A stretch of 45,925 nt of DNA from Spirogloea muscicola (Eukaryota > Streptophyta > Zygnematophyceae > Spirogloeales > Spirogloeaceae), in contig WELB01000153.1 of the NCBI GenBank assembly GCA_009602725.1, positions 161,378 through 207,302 on the forward strand, in the 5' to 3' direction. Made by a program: the position numbers and the translations under genes. Position 1 is the first letter of the stretch. Each line of letters starts with the position of its first letter. This document shows positions 10,885-20,289 of this stretch, piece after piece. The notes below the pieces were generated by a model that had not been told where the DNA came from, searched no databases, and saw only the letters and a list, made by a program, of their open reading frames with translations.

Positions 10885-11870
10885 TTTCTATTAAATGACC
10901 ACCGCCTGGTTCTGCTGCTACGCCAGCACCAGTTCTAACACCAACTTCGCCCTGTTCCTACTTGGATCTGGCTGAGCAGAGTGTGCAGGGTTTTGGCTTG
11001 CCTTGACGACCTCCTTGATTGTAGACTAAGGACTAAGTCCAACTAACTGTTGGAGCGACACATAGCTTGAGAGTCGAGCAGGTCTTTCCACCCTGGCTCT
11101 TCTTAACCCAACGGTAGCCCCAAATCAAGGGGCTGGCTCTGTACAGCCGTTGCCTCCTTAAGAGTCACTCTTTTGTGCAATCGCAAAACTTTGCTGTGCT
11201 TACGGAGTAGCATATTTCCAGCCACTCTGCAGGCTAAGCAGAGTCTGTGCAGACAGAGGGATTGGAAAGGGGGCCAGTTACTTATCGCATGGTAAACTAC
11301 AGGACGGCCCAAGTCGGGATGCAGCGACAGCTTGCTTGTCGGTGACTCTGGTGAGGCTTCAAAGACAACAGTTGCACAGTCGCTTTCACCTGCAACAGTT
11401 GCAGCCTAGCTCAAGAGCAGCTCAACTTTCTTGGACGTTGTTGTAATACTGGCAAAACCCGGCACTCTCGAATCCCTCACCAGTGGTTGACAAGCTTTGC
11501 CCGACTCCCAATCACCTGAGCACTAGTCCCGTTACAAGCTATAGAACACTTCCAGCTGTAGTGAGTTATACACATCAAGAGAGTCATAATGATTTCTGAA
11601 TATATCTGAGCCAGGGGTGGTTGTGCATTGGCTTGCACTTTACCGTCTATCCCTGTACCAAGAAACCATGGGCTACGCGTCTTATTGTGACAGGTATGTA
11701 AAGGTTGAAGGCGGAATTATATGAACCTCATAGCTGGCAGCCTAGGAAGGAAGCTTGATGAAGCCTAAAGACCTCAGTACTCAGAGCTTGGTTCTACAGA
11801 ACTCGAGAAACGGGAAGCAGAATCCTTGTAACTGGAGGCAATGGCCAAGTCCATGGCATTCTAAGACTGA
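10885..11870. other. Spacer between two convergent genes
   Basis: 3' flanks of the bromodomain gene and the glutaredoxin-like gene. Base composition falls back to a more balanced level than in the exons. I see no exon, RNA gene or head/tail repeat copy. Confidence 0.5.
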
Positions 11871-14483
11871 TCATGGGGAGGGCAGGCAGAGCGGGCAGCG
11901 CATGAGGCCGTTCTCATTGCAGTAAGAACATGCCAGCACGGCCCCGCCCTTGTCACTGAGCTTGCGGCTGCCGTTGCACGCGTGACAGGGCACAAATCGC
12001 ATGCCATTGCACATCATGCACTTGCCCTCCTGCCAAGGTGCCCAGAAGCTTACTTAGTCATAGCGATCTTATGGACCTTAACCCAACAAGTGACAAGATT
12101 ATCCCACAATTAAAGTGCAACCCCTCAATAGTAGTCTCAGAGAGTAACACACAAGCAAGCCATGACCGCATGCCCTTACGAAGTTTTGCATCTGTGCAAG
12201 TGTGCAGTATTAGCAGCAATGGAGGCAGCAGTCTTAAGAAGCTGACGCATCTGCGCGATTCAGGAGGCAGCAAGACTAAGTAGATGATAGAATCAGAGAG
12301 AGAATGTGCGGCCCAGGTGCCCTCACCAGCTGCGGAAGCCCCTGGAGCAGTGGCACAAGGGCCTGCCCCTCATGTAACCGCTCAATGTCTGCCGCGCCGC
12401 CGATGTGGAAACCGCGCACGAAAAGGTGCGGCACGGGGGCCACGGTGGGGCCCAGCAGCGCACGGAGCTCGTCCCGGTACTCCAAGTGCAGCGACACGTC
12501 CCGCTCGTCGACAGCCACGCCAAGAGCCTCCAGCAGTGCCCTTGCACGGCTGCCACCGCCAGCAGTTGCTTCATCAGTGTGCGGCCATGAAGATGTGCAG
12601 AAAATCTAATTGCAAGCGTAGTCAACCTCAGCTTCTACATGTAGTCAGGGGTCATATCGAGAGTTTGTGCCTGCAGTCTTCAAAAGTCTGGCGGACCCCT
12701 CGAAGGCTTGTGGTGTAGAGCACAGCCCCATCCATGCCGCGCGGCGGGCAGATGGCTGGAAAGCCCGCCAGCAGCGCCGAGTGGCCAGCATCTTCGCCGG
12801 ACAGTGGAAGCTGCAGCGGCGGCAGAAGGTGGGCCGCAGCAGCAGGGGCCTCCTTGGACTCGGCGCGGATCGTGGCCGGCTGAGGCTCGCCAGCGGCGGC
12901 AGCGCCGTGCCAGTTATCCTTGTTGGAGTCGTGGAATGCTGCCTCCATGGAGGCCAGGAGGTCAGGGTCAAACAGCGAGCCATCCGGCGACAATGAGAGG
13001 CGCGCCGGAGCTGCATCGCCATTGGGCGTCCCGACAGCGCCAGGATTGTGACCGCTGGCCAAGGCGATGGGGCTGAGCTGCCTCCGCCCGTCGAAGCTTA
13101 ATCGCCCCCGACTGCCAGCGCCGCCCCCGCCGCTGCTCACGGGACTCTTCTGCGGCGTCCAGGACTGCGAGTCCAAGGACTGGCGCCGGCCGGGCGTGCC
13201 GGCAGGAGCCGGGTGCTCCACATCAATGAGCACCGCCAGGTCAAAGATAGGGCTTCCAGGCTCCGGAGACGCTCCGTCGACCACTCCATTGCTATCTGCT
13301 GGCGGCTTAGGAGAAGCGCCAGCGTCCGCCACTGATGCCAGAGGTGCCCTGTCAAGCTCCGCCGGATGTCCTGGGAGCTGCTTGTCAGCCAGCGCCGTGC
13401 CACGGCCGCCGTCGGCGGCCACCTCCTCCTTCACCAGCGACGGAATGCGCAGAATGGGCGGCGGCCGGAACGGCCGGCCCGAGAACCCGGCGGCGATGCT
13501 CTCGCGGTGCAGGTAGGCCTCCTTGCTGCTGCCGCTCTCATCATCGTCGTCGTCGTGGTCGCAAGCGTCAAGGTTCACGTGCTCAGCTGCGTCACCTTCT
13601 AAGGGCTTCACAGCGAGCGATGATTCACCGGTCGCGACCTCGGCATTGCGGTCGCCCTCGACCAGGTCGTCCTCCTCGTCCAGGCCGGCCATGAGCTCGC
13701 CGACGTCGATCGCCGCCTCCTCCTCCTCCGTCGTGTCGCCCTCCGGCCACGCGCCCAGGTCGTCGCCGTCCTCGACCAGCCCGGCGCCGTGCAGCCGCGC
13801 CCGCGCGATGCTCTGCCGCGAGCCCGGCGCGCCGCCGGCCCCTCCCTCGCTCTCCAGCTCGCTCAAGTCGATGCTGCAAACACCAATACAAACAATCCTC
13901 CCTATTTCAAACACCGATTACATGTATTTGCTGTTGTTACTTTGCTCGCCACCGGCACTTCATGCGAGCTCGAGCTGGCGGAGCTGGCAGAGCTGGCGGA
14001 GCTCAGCCCAGGCGGCACTTGTCATGAATTGAACATGGGTCTCTTAATTAGCAGCTCCTTAAACTACGCCCACAATGAGTACTAGGCAGAAGCGCGAGCT
14101 CCACACGGCAGGCCTGCGATAGAGCTGCCGCATGGCAATCGATCGACGCGGGTCCAATACCTGTCGCCGGTCCACTTTTGCGAGGGGTCGAGGTGCTGGC
14201 TCTTCATGGCCGCGATCTCGGCCTCCACGGGGTCATCCTCGGCGGCGGCTGCGGCGGCGGCGGCGGCGGCGTCCTCCTCGGCGCGGTCCAGGTCGCCGTA
14301 GTCGACGTGCAGCGACCCCAGCGTGGACGACATGAGCGACACGACGTGGACGCCCTCGCCGCCGCCGCCTCCGGCCTTGGCCGCCTCGCCGCCGCCGGCG
14401 CCCACGGCCGGCTTCTCCGGCGACGAGGCGTAGCCATTGACCTGCGAGCTCGCCTCCAGCGACCGTGCCTGCACGCAACCCAT
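11871..14483 (-). CDS. Plant glutaredoxin-like protein with MGC N-terminus and C-terminal cysteine-rich zinc motif
   Basis: Exons: 14483-14161, 13873-12671, 12549-12327 and 12029-11871, totalling 1908 nt (635 aa) with all phases in agreement. The start MGCVQARS fits N-myristoylation of Gly2 plus palmitoylation of Cys3, so it is probably membrane-associated. The middle is long, acidic and disordered (runs of Glu and Asp, repeated Ser-Pro). The glutaredoxin fold follows: GAVLYTTSLRGVRQTFEDC, then VDERDVSLHLEYRDEL, VPHLFVRGFHIGGA and DIERLHE. The last exon carries paired cysteines CMMCNGMRFVPCHACNGSRK and CSYCNENGLMRCPLC, as in the Arabidopsis At5g39865-like family. The usual CPxC site is replaced by TSLR, normal for this subfamily, so redox activity is doubtful. 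Intron 2 (12670-12550) uses a GC donor, CTGCAG|GCACAA. An N lies at 14587 just upstream. Confidence 0.88.
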
Positions 14484-14855
14484 GGCGCCACTGCCGACGC
14501 GGCCGCCGCCGCCGCCGCCAAGGCCGCCGCGGAACGCGGGGCGGAGGACGAGGGCGGCGGGGAGGCGGGGTTCTGTCACTGACACANCGCCGCAGCCGCA
14601 GCCGCCGCCGCCGGCGCAGCGGCGCGCGGCTCCGGCAGTGGCGGAGGGACTGAGGCCGAGGGGAAGGTGGGGGGTGGGGGAAAAAAGGGAGGCACGAGGT
14701 AAACGTACGATGGGGAGCTGGGGAGGGAGGCGGGGGCGGGGCGCGGTGGCGCCCACGCTCGGCCCCACGCGGCGCGCCACAACGTTGGAGACGGTGGCCC
14801 GGGGCGCTTCGCCCCACTGTCCGCAAAGCCCCGTTAGACTCGGCCCCTCCCCGTA

Positions 14856-14935
14856 GAAAGAAGTGGCACTCCCACTGGGGGCAAGGGCTGCGAAAAGCCA
14901 GCCCAGAAAGTATTGACAAAGGTTTGGAGGGGCCT
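14856..14935 (-). repeat. Dispersed head repeat copy
   Basis: Reading the minus strand: TTTGTCAATACTTTCTGGGC, then TGGCTTTTCGCAGCCC. The GGGCTGG and CAGCCC arms and the T-rich lead-in match other heads. The downstream GTGGGAGTGCC replaces the usual GGGCGAGCCC. Confidence 0.65.
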
Positions 14936-15004
14936 ACAAGCGAGTAGCAGCTACAAAGGGGCCGAAAGATGCGATGTCAGAACAGGGGGAGGATGGATCA
15001 CTCA

Positions 15005-15110
15005 GTAGGTACGAGTGAGTAGCCTCAGATCCGACAGACTAGTGGGTGATGTACGTCACAAGATGTGCTTGCCTTTGTACTTGGCCACATTGGCCTTCGT
15101 TTGCTTCAAA
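15005..15110 (+). mobile_element. 3'-tail fragment of the RLE retrotransposon family
   Basis: GATGTACGTCACAAGATGTG followed by CTTGCCTTTGTACTTGGCCA closely matches the 3' UTR after the intact element's stop codon (29385-29430). The preceding sequence is a decayed form of the stop-codon region. A head copy follows about 60 bp downstream on the same strand. Confidence 0.7.
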
Positions 15111-15164
15111 CACACGAATAGACTCCAGTGGCCACTTGGAGTCGCTGCAAGCTTTAGCGATTTT

Positions 15165-15250
15165 CTGGCCCCCTTTGAATCCTGTTCGTTCTTTATTTGG
15201 GCCTGGCAATCACAGCCATTGCCCTCTACTGAAAGAGTCTTTCTCTCCAA
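15165..15250 (+). repeat. Dispersed head repeat copy, degenerate
   Basis: GTTCGTTCTTTATTTGGGCC, then TGGCAATCACAGCCATTGCC and a TGAAAGAG sequence. This matches the head lead-in (GTTCATTCTTTTTTGGGC), the AGCCAYNGCC step and the downstream GGAAGAGC of other copies. Confidence 0.65.
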
Positions 15251-15616
15251 AGAAGGGCCCGAAGAGCCCAAAGAACACAGATGAAGCTACAGGAGAAGTG
15301 GCTCTACAGGAGCAAGTGGTGTTGACAAGCATCACAGGGTGCACAGAAGCTCCCAAACGGGCCTTGATCTTGGGCTCGGCTTGCTGCAATCACAAAAAGC
15401 TGTGCTCCTGGTCGGTGCCTTAACACACCGAGAGTCCAAGTACAGTGCCCTTGTTTTGCCCTGTTACCTTCCTCAGCAACCTATTGTCTGCCTCAAAAAC
15501 CTAAGCTATGTCAAGGAGTACGAGCTGCAACCTCAAAACGGCTTGCAACCACTCACCCGACCAAGCGAGGAAGCTTACAACAGACATGTATGAGGTCGAC
15601 ACGCAATCTCCAAGCC

Positions 15617-18420
15617 TTAGCTGGCAACTGCGGCAACCGGCTCAAAGACCTGCACTGTGTCCTTGTGCTGGCACAGGATGCGCTCCGCCACGAGGAGATC
15701 ATCAGGCGTGGTGACCTGTCATCAACCACCCAGCATAATGCAGCAAGCTCAAATTTCCACAGCCAACCTTCTCCTTACAGGACTACTTTATCAAGCAGCT
15801 GCTAGCTAGAAAGTCAAGCGACGTGTTAGGTCCGCATGCGCAGAGCCTAACCTTGAGATTGGAGTAGGAACCGCATGTAATGCACACCGGGTGCTTCAAG
15901 TGCTCCACAATGGACACGTCATCCGTTACCTCCAGCTTTTCTCTGCAGTAAAGCCAAAGGGTTCTGCCTTTCTGAGGAGATCCATGCTAGCTTGTTGCAC
16001 TTGCAACAGCCAGAGTAGTTGCTGACTTGTGTGAAGGGAGGGACTCGCTGGAGGAGAGCTGAATAATGTTCAAAGCACACCTGTTGACTAGCTCAAAGCC
16101 CCTTCTCAGAAGACCTGGCTCGATGACCTGCACAAAAGTCACGACATGTGCACAATCTAGTGACTAAACAGATGCCAAGTCACTACGATGTAAGAGAATC
16201 ACAGCTACTAAGAGAATCACAGCTACTATCTATGTCACATACAAACGACTCCCTCTTATGTGAGCGGATGTCATTCAAGAGCTGGAGAAGGTGTACAAGC
16301 ACGTGGCTAACCTGCGGAGTTTGCATCTCCCACAGCGTGCTCCTATCTAAGGTCTTCACCACGAAGTTGCCTTTGCCCGCCTGCCGGGCACAGTCAATGG
16401 ACATCTACTTGTTCAAACACACCGCATGATTTAAAGGTGCGCTACTCATTTAAGTAGCCTCTACACTAGTCGAGGTATATATCACTAGAAGAACGAAAAG
16501 ACATGGCTACCTCATAACGTAGTTGAGAACCTATTTCGAACCTGCTTGATGGTAGCTTTAACAGGGACTCCTAGCACAGCTGCTCCGTGGATCATTGCGT
16601 CTTTAATGACCTGCATGCTGCACATGTAGTAAGGAACAAGGCTACAGTTGCTGTTGAGACAAGGTAGATGTCCAAATAGCGAGCTCATTGTAGCAGTGCA
16701 TCTTGGCAGCACAAAGAAGGAGCTGTAGAGACAAGCACCTGCCGCACATCCTGTACTGTGACAAGTGGTCGCGCAGAGTCGTGGACAGCGACTAGCACTG
16801 CCTCGGGCCTGACCTCCTGTCAGCAAGTTTTGATAATAAACAATTAAGCAATACACATACTTGTCCTTTGAGTGTCAGCTTCTTGTGAACAGTGGCGAAA
16901 TGAACTCAAAGGCTTTGCCGCATTTGGCTGCTGCCATCGTACTTGGAGCCCGCTGAAAACAGAGTCTTGCCTCTCCTTGCCAGGCTGTGCATAGTGAATG
17001 GCCACTGTTGCACCTGCGACCTGCCTCTCCTTCACAGCCGCTGGCCAAAGCAAAGCTCCCCAAATCTTTGTAAGCCAATTGTGCACCTGCTACGGAGATA
17101 TGACTCCCATTTCAACTTCCTGCAAAGTTGCAAGGCCTTCTGTTCGAGCCTCAGAAACTGTTTCAGTAAGGCCGGCCAACCTTCAAACATATGCTGGTAG
17201 GCAGGGTCACAGACAATGACTATCTCGCCAACCTCCGGCAGCTGGCAAAATGTGTACAAACTGTGGATACAGCACACAGATAGTAAACGCTTGCATTGAT
17301 CAGTATAAGCAGGGACCAGTCAACGTGCTTGTGCTATAGCAATGCTTTGCTACTAATCTAATAGCAAATACAAAGAACTGAGAAGAAGTGCTTGAGCGGC
17401 AAAAAGATGAGGATGCAAAGGAGGAGGAATCACCTATACAGGCAAATCGGCTGTTCCACCAGAGGAAGGTATTGCTTGGGCATGCTCGCCTGCAGAAGCA
17501 GTACAGAGGCAAATCAGAAAGTCAGTCTGCACCTGACAGTGGCGGCTGCCACGTTCTGCTGCAGCAATCACTACTGGCACCAGGCTTCAGCTACAACGCG
17601 CTTCGGCAATGAAAAAGAGCAGAAAGGAGCTGGCAGAAAAATTCCCAATGAAACTTACGCCCATGCGCTTGCCGATGCCTCCGGCCAGCAGGATGACGGA
17701 GACGCTGCCGTCGGCGACGTCCTGTCACGCCGTCAACAGCGATGTCGCGTTATGCCAAGCCAGAGAGCCTTCACGAACTGGTCCCTTCTCAACTAGCAAC
17801 TGAGTAAGAGATGGTCCTGGTGGTATGGTTTCCTATTCCCATATGGTGGTCCTCATCATGAAGCAGTCAAACAAGCCCGAGAGCAAGGAGCTGCCTGGGC
17901 CCGCCGCTCGGCTAAGCGGTGCTGAGGACAAGCAGGCCTGAAGAAGGTCCCTGCCGCCACCACATATTGCAAGTACTGCAGATACTGCAGATACTGCAAA
18001 TACTGTGAAAGCAAGCTGCGGCAGCTGGGCAAGCTTCCGCACCGGCGTTGCGGAATCTGGCGCCACGGCAACCTCGTGGCCGTCCGTGGCCAGCTCAGCC
18101 CGTGCCACGGTGAGTCGTCGACGCCCCGGCCTCCATGGCTGCCGTGCGGCTGCTTCCTGACAGGCCGCAACTGCATAGGGCCAGCCTCGCCAAGCCGCCA
18201 CGTCGCCAATAAGAACCAATGCCAATTCGCGGCGCCAGTTTCTGCTGTTCGGCGTGCGACGGCCGCTTTCTCTGACGGCAGAGAAGGCGGCGGCGGCCAA
18301 GCCGGCGACGGCCAGATACCTGACCGGCGGCGCGCCGCCGAGGCGCCATCGACCAACACCGGGGCGTGCTGCCCGCCGCTGCGGCGCGAGCTGCACAGCC
18401 GGTGCGGCGGCGCATGCCGC
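15617..18420 (-). CDS. ISPD: 2-C-methyl-D-erythritol 4-phosphate cytidylyltransferase (IspD), N-terminus lost in the gap
   Basis: Catalyses MEP + CTP to CDP-ME in plastid isoprenoid synthesis. Exons: up to 18073 (start in or near the gap), 17721-17659, 17489-17434, 17260-17181, 17004-16943, 16816-16739, 16610-16542, 16380-16312, 16127-16081, 15942-15852 and 15715-15617. Visible in order: nucleotide-binding [15 protein letters not shown] and [95 protein letters not shown]; and [17 protein letters not shown] with the catalytic-site Lys. The exon at 17004 may instead start at 17013; with either choice the segment before PGKERQ is several residues shorter than in Arabidopsis, so a microexon may be missed. 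The first exon (Arg/Ala-rich, transit-peptide-like) and its donor at 18072 are tentative. Confidence 0.92.
16191..16228 (+). repeat. 18-bp direct repeat in an IspD intron
   Basis: TAAGAGAATCACAGCTAC is repeated twice head to tail within the intron between the exons at 16312 and 16127. It is a short local duplication with no visible coding or regulatory meaning. Confidence 0.8.
17966..18005 (+). repeat. 9-bp tandem repeat (ATACTGCAG-like)
   Basis: About four degenerate units of ATACTGCAG or GTACTGCAG lie inside the probable first intron of IspD. Confidence 0.75.
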
Positions 18421-18806
18421 NNNNNNNNNNNNNNNNNNNNNNNNNNNNNNNNNNNNNNNNNNNNNNNNNNNNNNNNNNNNNNNNNNNNNNNNNNNNNNNN
18501 NNNNNNNNNNNNNNNNNNNNNNNNNNNNNNNNNNNNNNNNNNNNNNNNNNNNNNNNNNNNNNNNNNNNNNNNNNNNNNNNNNNNNNNNNNNNNNNNNNNN
18601 NNNNNNNNNNNNNNNNNNNNNNNNNNNNNNNNNNNNNNNNNNNNNNNNNNNNNNNNNNNNNNNNNNNNNNNNNNNNNNNNNNNNNNNNNNNNNNNNNNNN
18701 NNNNNNNNNNNNNNNNNNNNNNNNNNNNNNNNNNNNNNNNNNNNNNNNNNNNNNNNNNNNNNNNNNNNNNNNNNNNNNNNNNNNNNNNNNNNNNNNNNNN
18801 NNNNNN
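18421..18806. other. Assembly gap (386 Ns)
   Basis: A run of Ns. It probably hides the IspD start codon and 5' UTR and part of a retroelement tail copy that emerges just downstream. All open frames crossing it are meaningless. Confidence 1.
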
Positions 18807-18829
18807 CCTCTGGCTCTGGCCAGGGGACA

Positions 18830-18925
18830 TACTTCCAGGAGCATAGCCTCTCCGACCTGCGCCTGCTTAGCAGGGGTTACTGAGTGGTTAGTAGCTGCTT
18901 TCTTTTTTCTTGTGTGCTTGTCATT
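18830..18925 (+). mobile_element. Degenerate 3' end of the RLE retrotransposon, with its last codons
   Basis: The frame ending at 18883 reads SDLRLLSRGY and stop. It aligns with SDLYVLTRGY and stop of the intact element (29363) and with DLYVLTCGY of the copy at 23287. The DNA after the stop (TGAGTGGTTAGTAGCTGC) resembles the intact TGAGCGGGTCAGCTTAGCAG. Upstream sequence is lost in the gap, so the size of this copy is unknown. Confidence 0.75.
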
Positions 18926-18969
18926 TCTGCTGCTTCGCCTTAGGGCTTCGCCTGGCTTCCCCCCCCCTC

Positions 18970-19045
18970 TTCTTGTACTCTGTTCATTCTTTTTTGGGCT
19001 GGCTGTTCCAGCCCATATTCTCAATGGGCGAGCCCTTCTTCTTGT
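18970..19045 (+). repeat. Dispersed head repeat, well-preserved copy
   Basis: GTTCATTCTTTTTT leads to a perfect 7-bp hairpin, GGGCTGG (18996-19002), loop CTGTT, CCAGCCC (19008-19014). CAATGGGCGAGCCCTTCTTC follows. It forms an inverted pair with the copy at 19201-19290. Confidence 0.85.
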
Positions 19046-19200
19046 GAAGGACCGCATTAAAGGTGGAGTCAAGGAAGAAGAGTCAATTTTAGTCAAGATT
19101 GTGTCTTCGTTCTGCTCGAAGCAGGGCTTCGATGGGGGACGGAGGGGGGGATGGTTGCTTTGACAAGGCCGACGCCGTCAAAGTCACCTGGCCGCGTCCG

Positions 19201-19290
19201 GAAGAAGGAAGAAGAAGGCTCGCCCATTGAGGTTAGGGGCTGGACAAGCCAGCCCAAAAAGAATGAACAAAGTACGAGAGGGGCCCAGAG
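19201..19290 (-). repeat. Dispersed head repeat, well-preserved copy, inverted relative to 18970-19045
   Basis: The minus strand reads ACTTTGTTCATTCTTTTTGG, then GCTGGCTTGTCCAGCCCCTA and ATGGGCGAGCC. It faces the copy at 18970, so the two enclose about 155 bp as a stem-capable inverted pair. Confidence 0.85.
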
Positions 19291-20285
19291 GAAGCGCACG
19301 GCCTGGAGCAAGCCTGCAGTTAATGACGCGGGATGATGGGGACGCGTGCCATCACCGTACCTGAGTGAGTGCCATCAAATCGGGTGACTGAGTGCTTGCT
19401 TTTCATTCCAAACATTCGTGAGCCGCCTTCCATGCTGGTCACGCTACGTGCACTTGCATTCAGCTGCGGGCAATTTCATCAGTGTCCTTCCCCGAGGTGT
19501 GAGGCCGTCAGCCTCGTGACGCGCGGTAACGGCCGTGCCGACCCCGGGGCGTTCGTACCCACCGGGCTGGTTCGGCTGGCCCTCAGTTGGCCCTCTGGTG
19601 GCTCCTGATGATCTTCCGATAACGATCAAATGACCCTCAAGTTGTCTTCGGGTGGCTCTCGGAAGGCCCCGCACGAGGTGGCCTTGGGAGCAAACCCCAG
19701 ACGCCAAGAAGATGCGCGGTGGACTCAAAATGAGAGGGCAGGCACGGGAGTGGCACGGAAAGTCTGCGAGGATCGGGCTGAGCCCCGGAACAAGGAGCTC
19801 GATTCAAGACAACGAAGCTCTTACATCGAGGCACTGACTGCAACAGGTCAGCCACCTTACAAATGGAGGACAGGGTCCACCGACGTCAAGGCATTGGCTG
19901 TAAAGGCCAGCTTACACAAAGAACTGACGAGGTCCGAAAAGAGGGCCAGAGAGCGCTCGGGCCACTGAAACCAGAGTGAGGCAGCTTGCTGCTACCTGCT
20001 GCCGCAGCCCATTGCCACTACTCGCTGCCGGCACCTCGCTGCGAGGGGTCCATGGCAGCGCCTCTTTTGGAAACAGTCACTGGCTGGTGCCCAAGGGAGT
20101 GGCGCAGCCGCCTTTAGAGGTGCGCCACAGAGCGTTGTCTTTCGGCTGTCTGCGCAAGTGCTTCACTGTGTAGGAGTCTGGCCCCTACTACAGGGACATC
20201 TACCTGACAAGGGTTGGCTCGTTCGTCTATGCACCTACGCGTGACGAGCCCTCTACACAGAGCGACATTAGACATTCATAGCATG
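19291..20285. other. No gene recognised
   Basis: GC-rich at first, then mixed composition. One 112-aa open frame (19630-19968, +) has no recognisable domain and no intron context, so I do not call it. No head or tail repeat copy was seen here. Confidence 0.4.
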
Positions 20286-20289
20286 TGAT

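Larger units (their letters stand above)
14484..15616. other. 5' flank of the glutaredoxin-like gene plus repeat remnants
   Basis: 14484-14850 is the GC-rich 5' flank, containing one N (14587). From about 14856 to 15250 it is built of retroelement pieces: a head on the minus strand, a tail on the plus strand and another head on the plus strand. 15250-15616 shows no recognisable feature. Confidence 0.5.

Noticed and set aside
17856-19163. Several long ORFs crossing the N gap
   Set aside because: The gap contributes untranslatable X residues; the flanks belong to IspD on one side and retroelement debris on the other.
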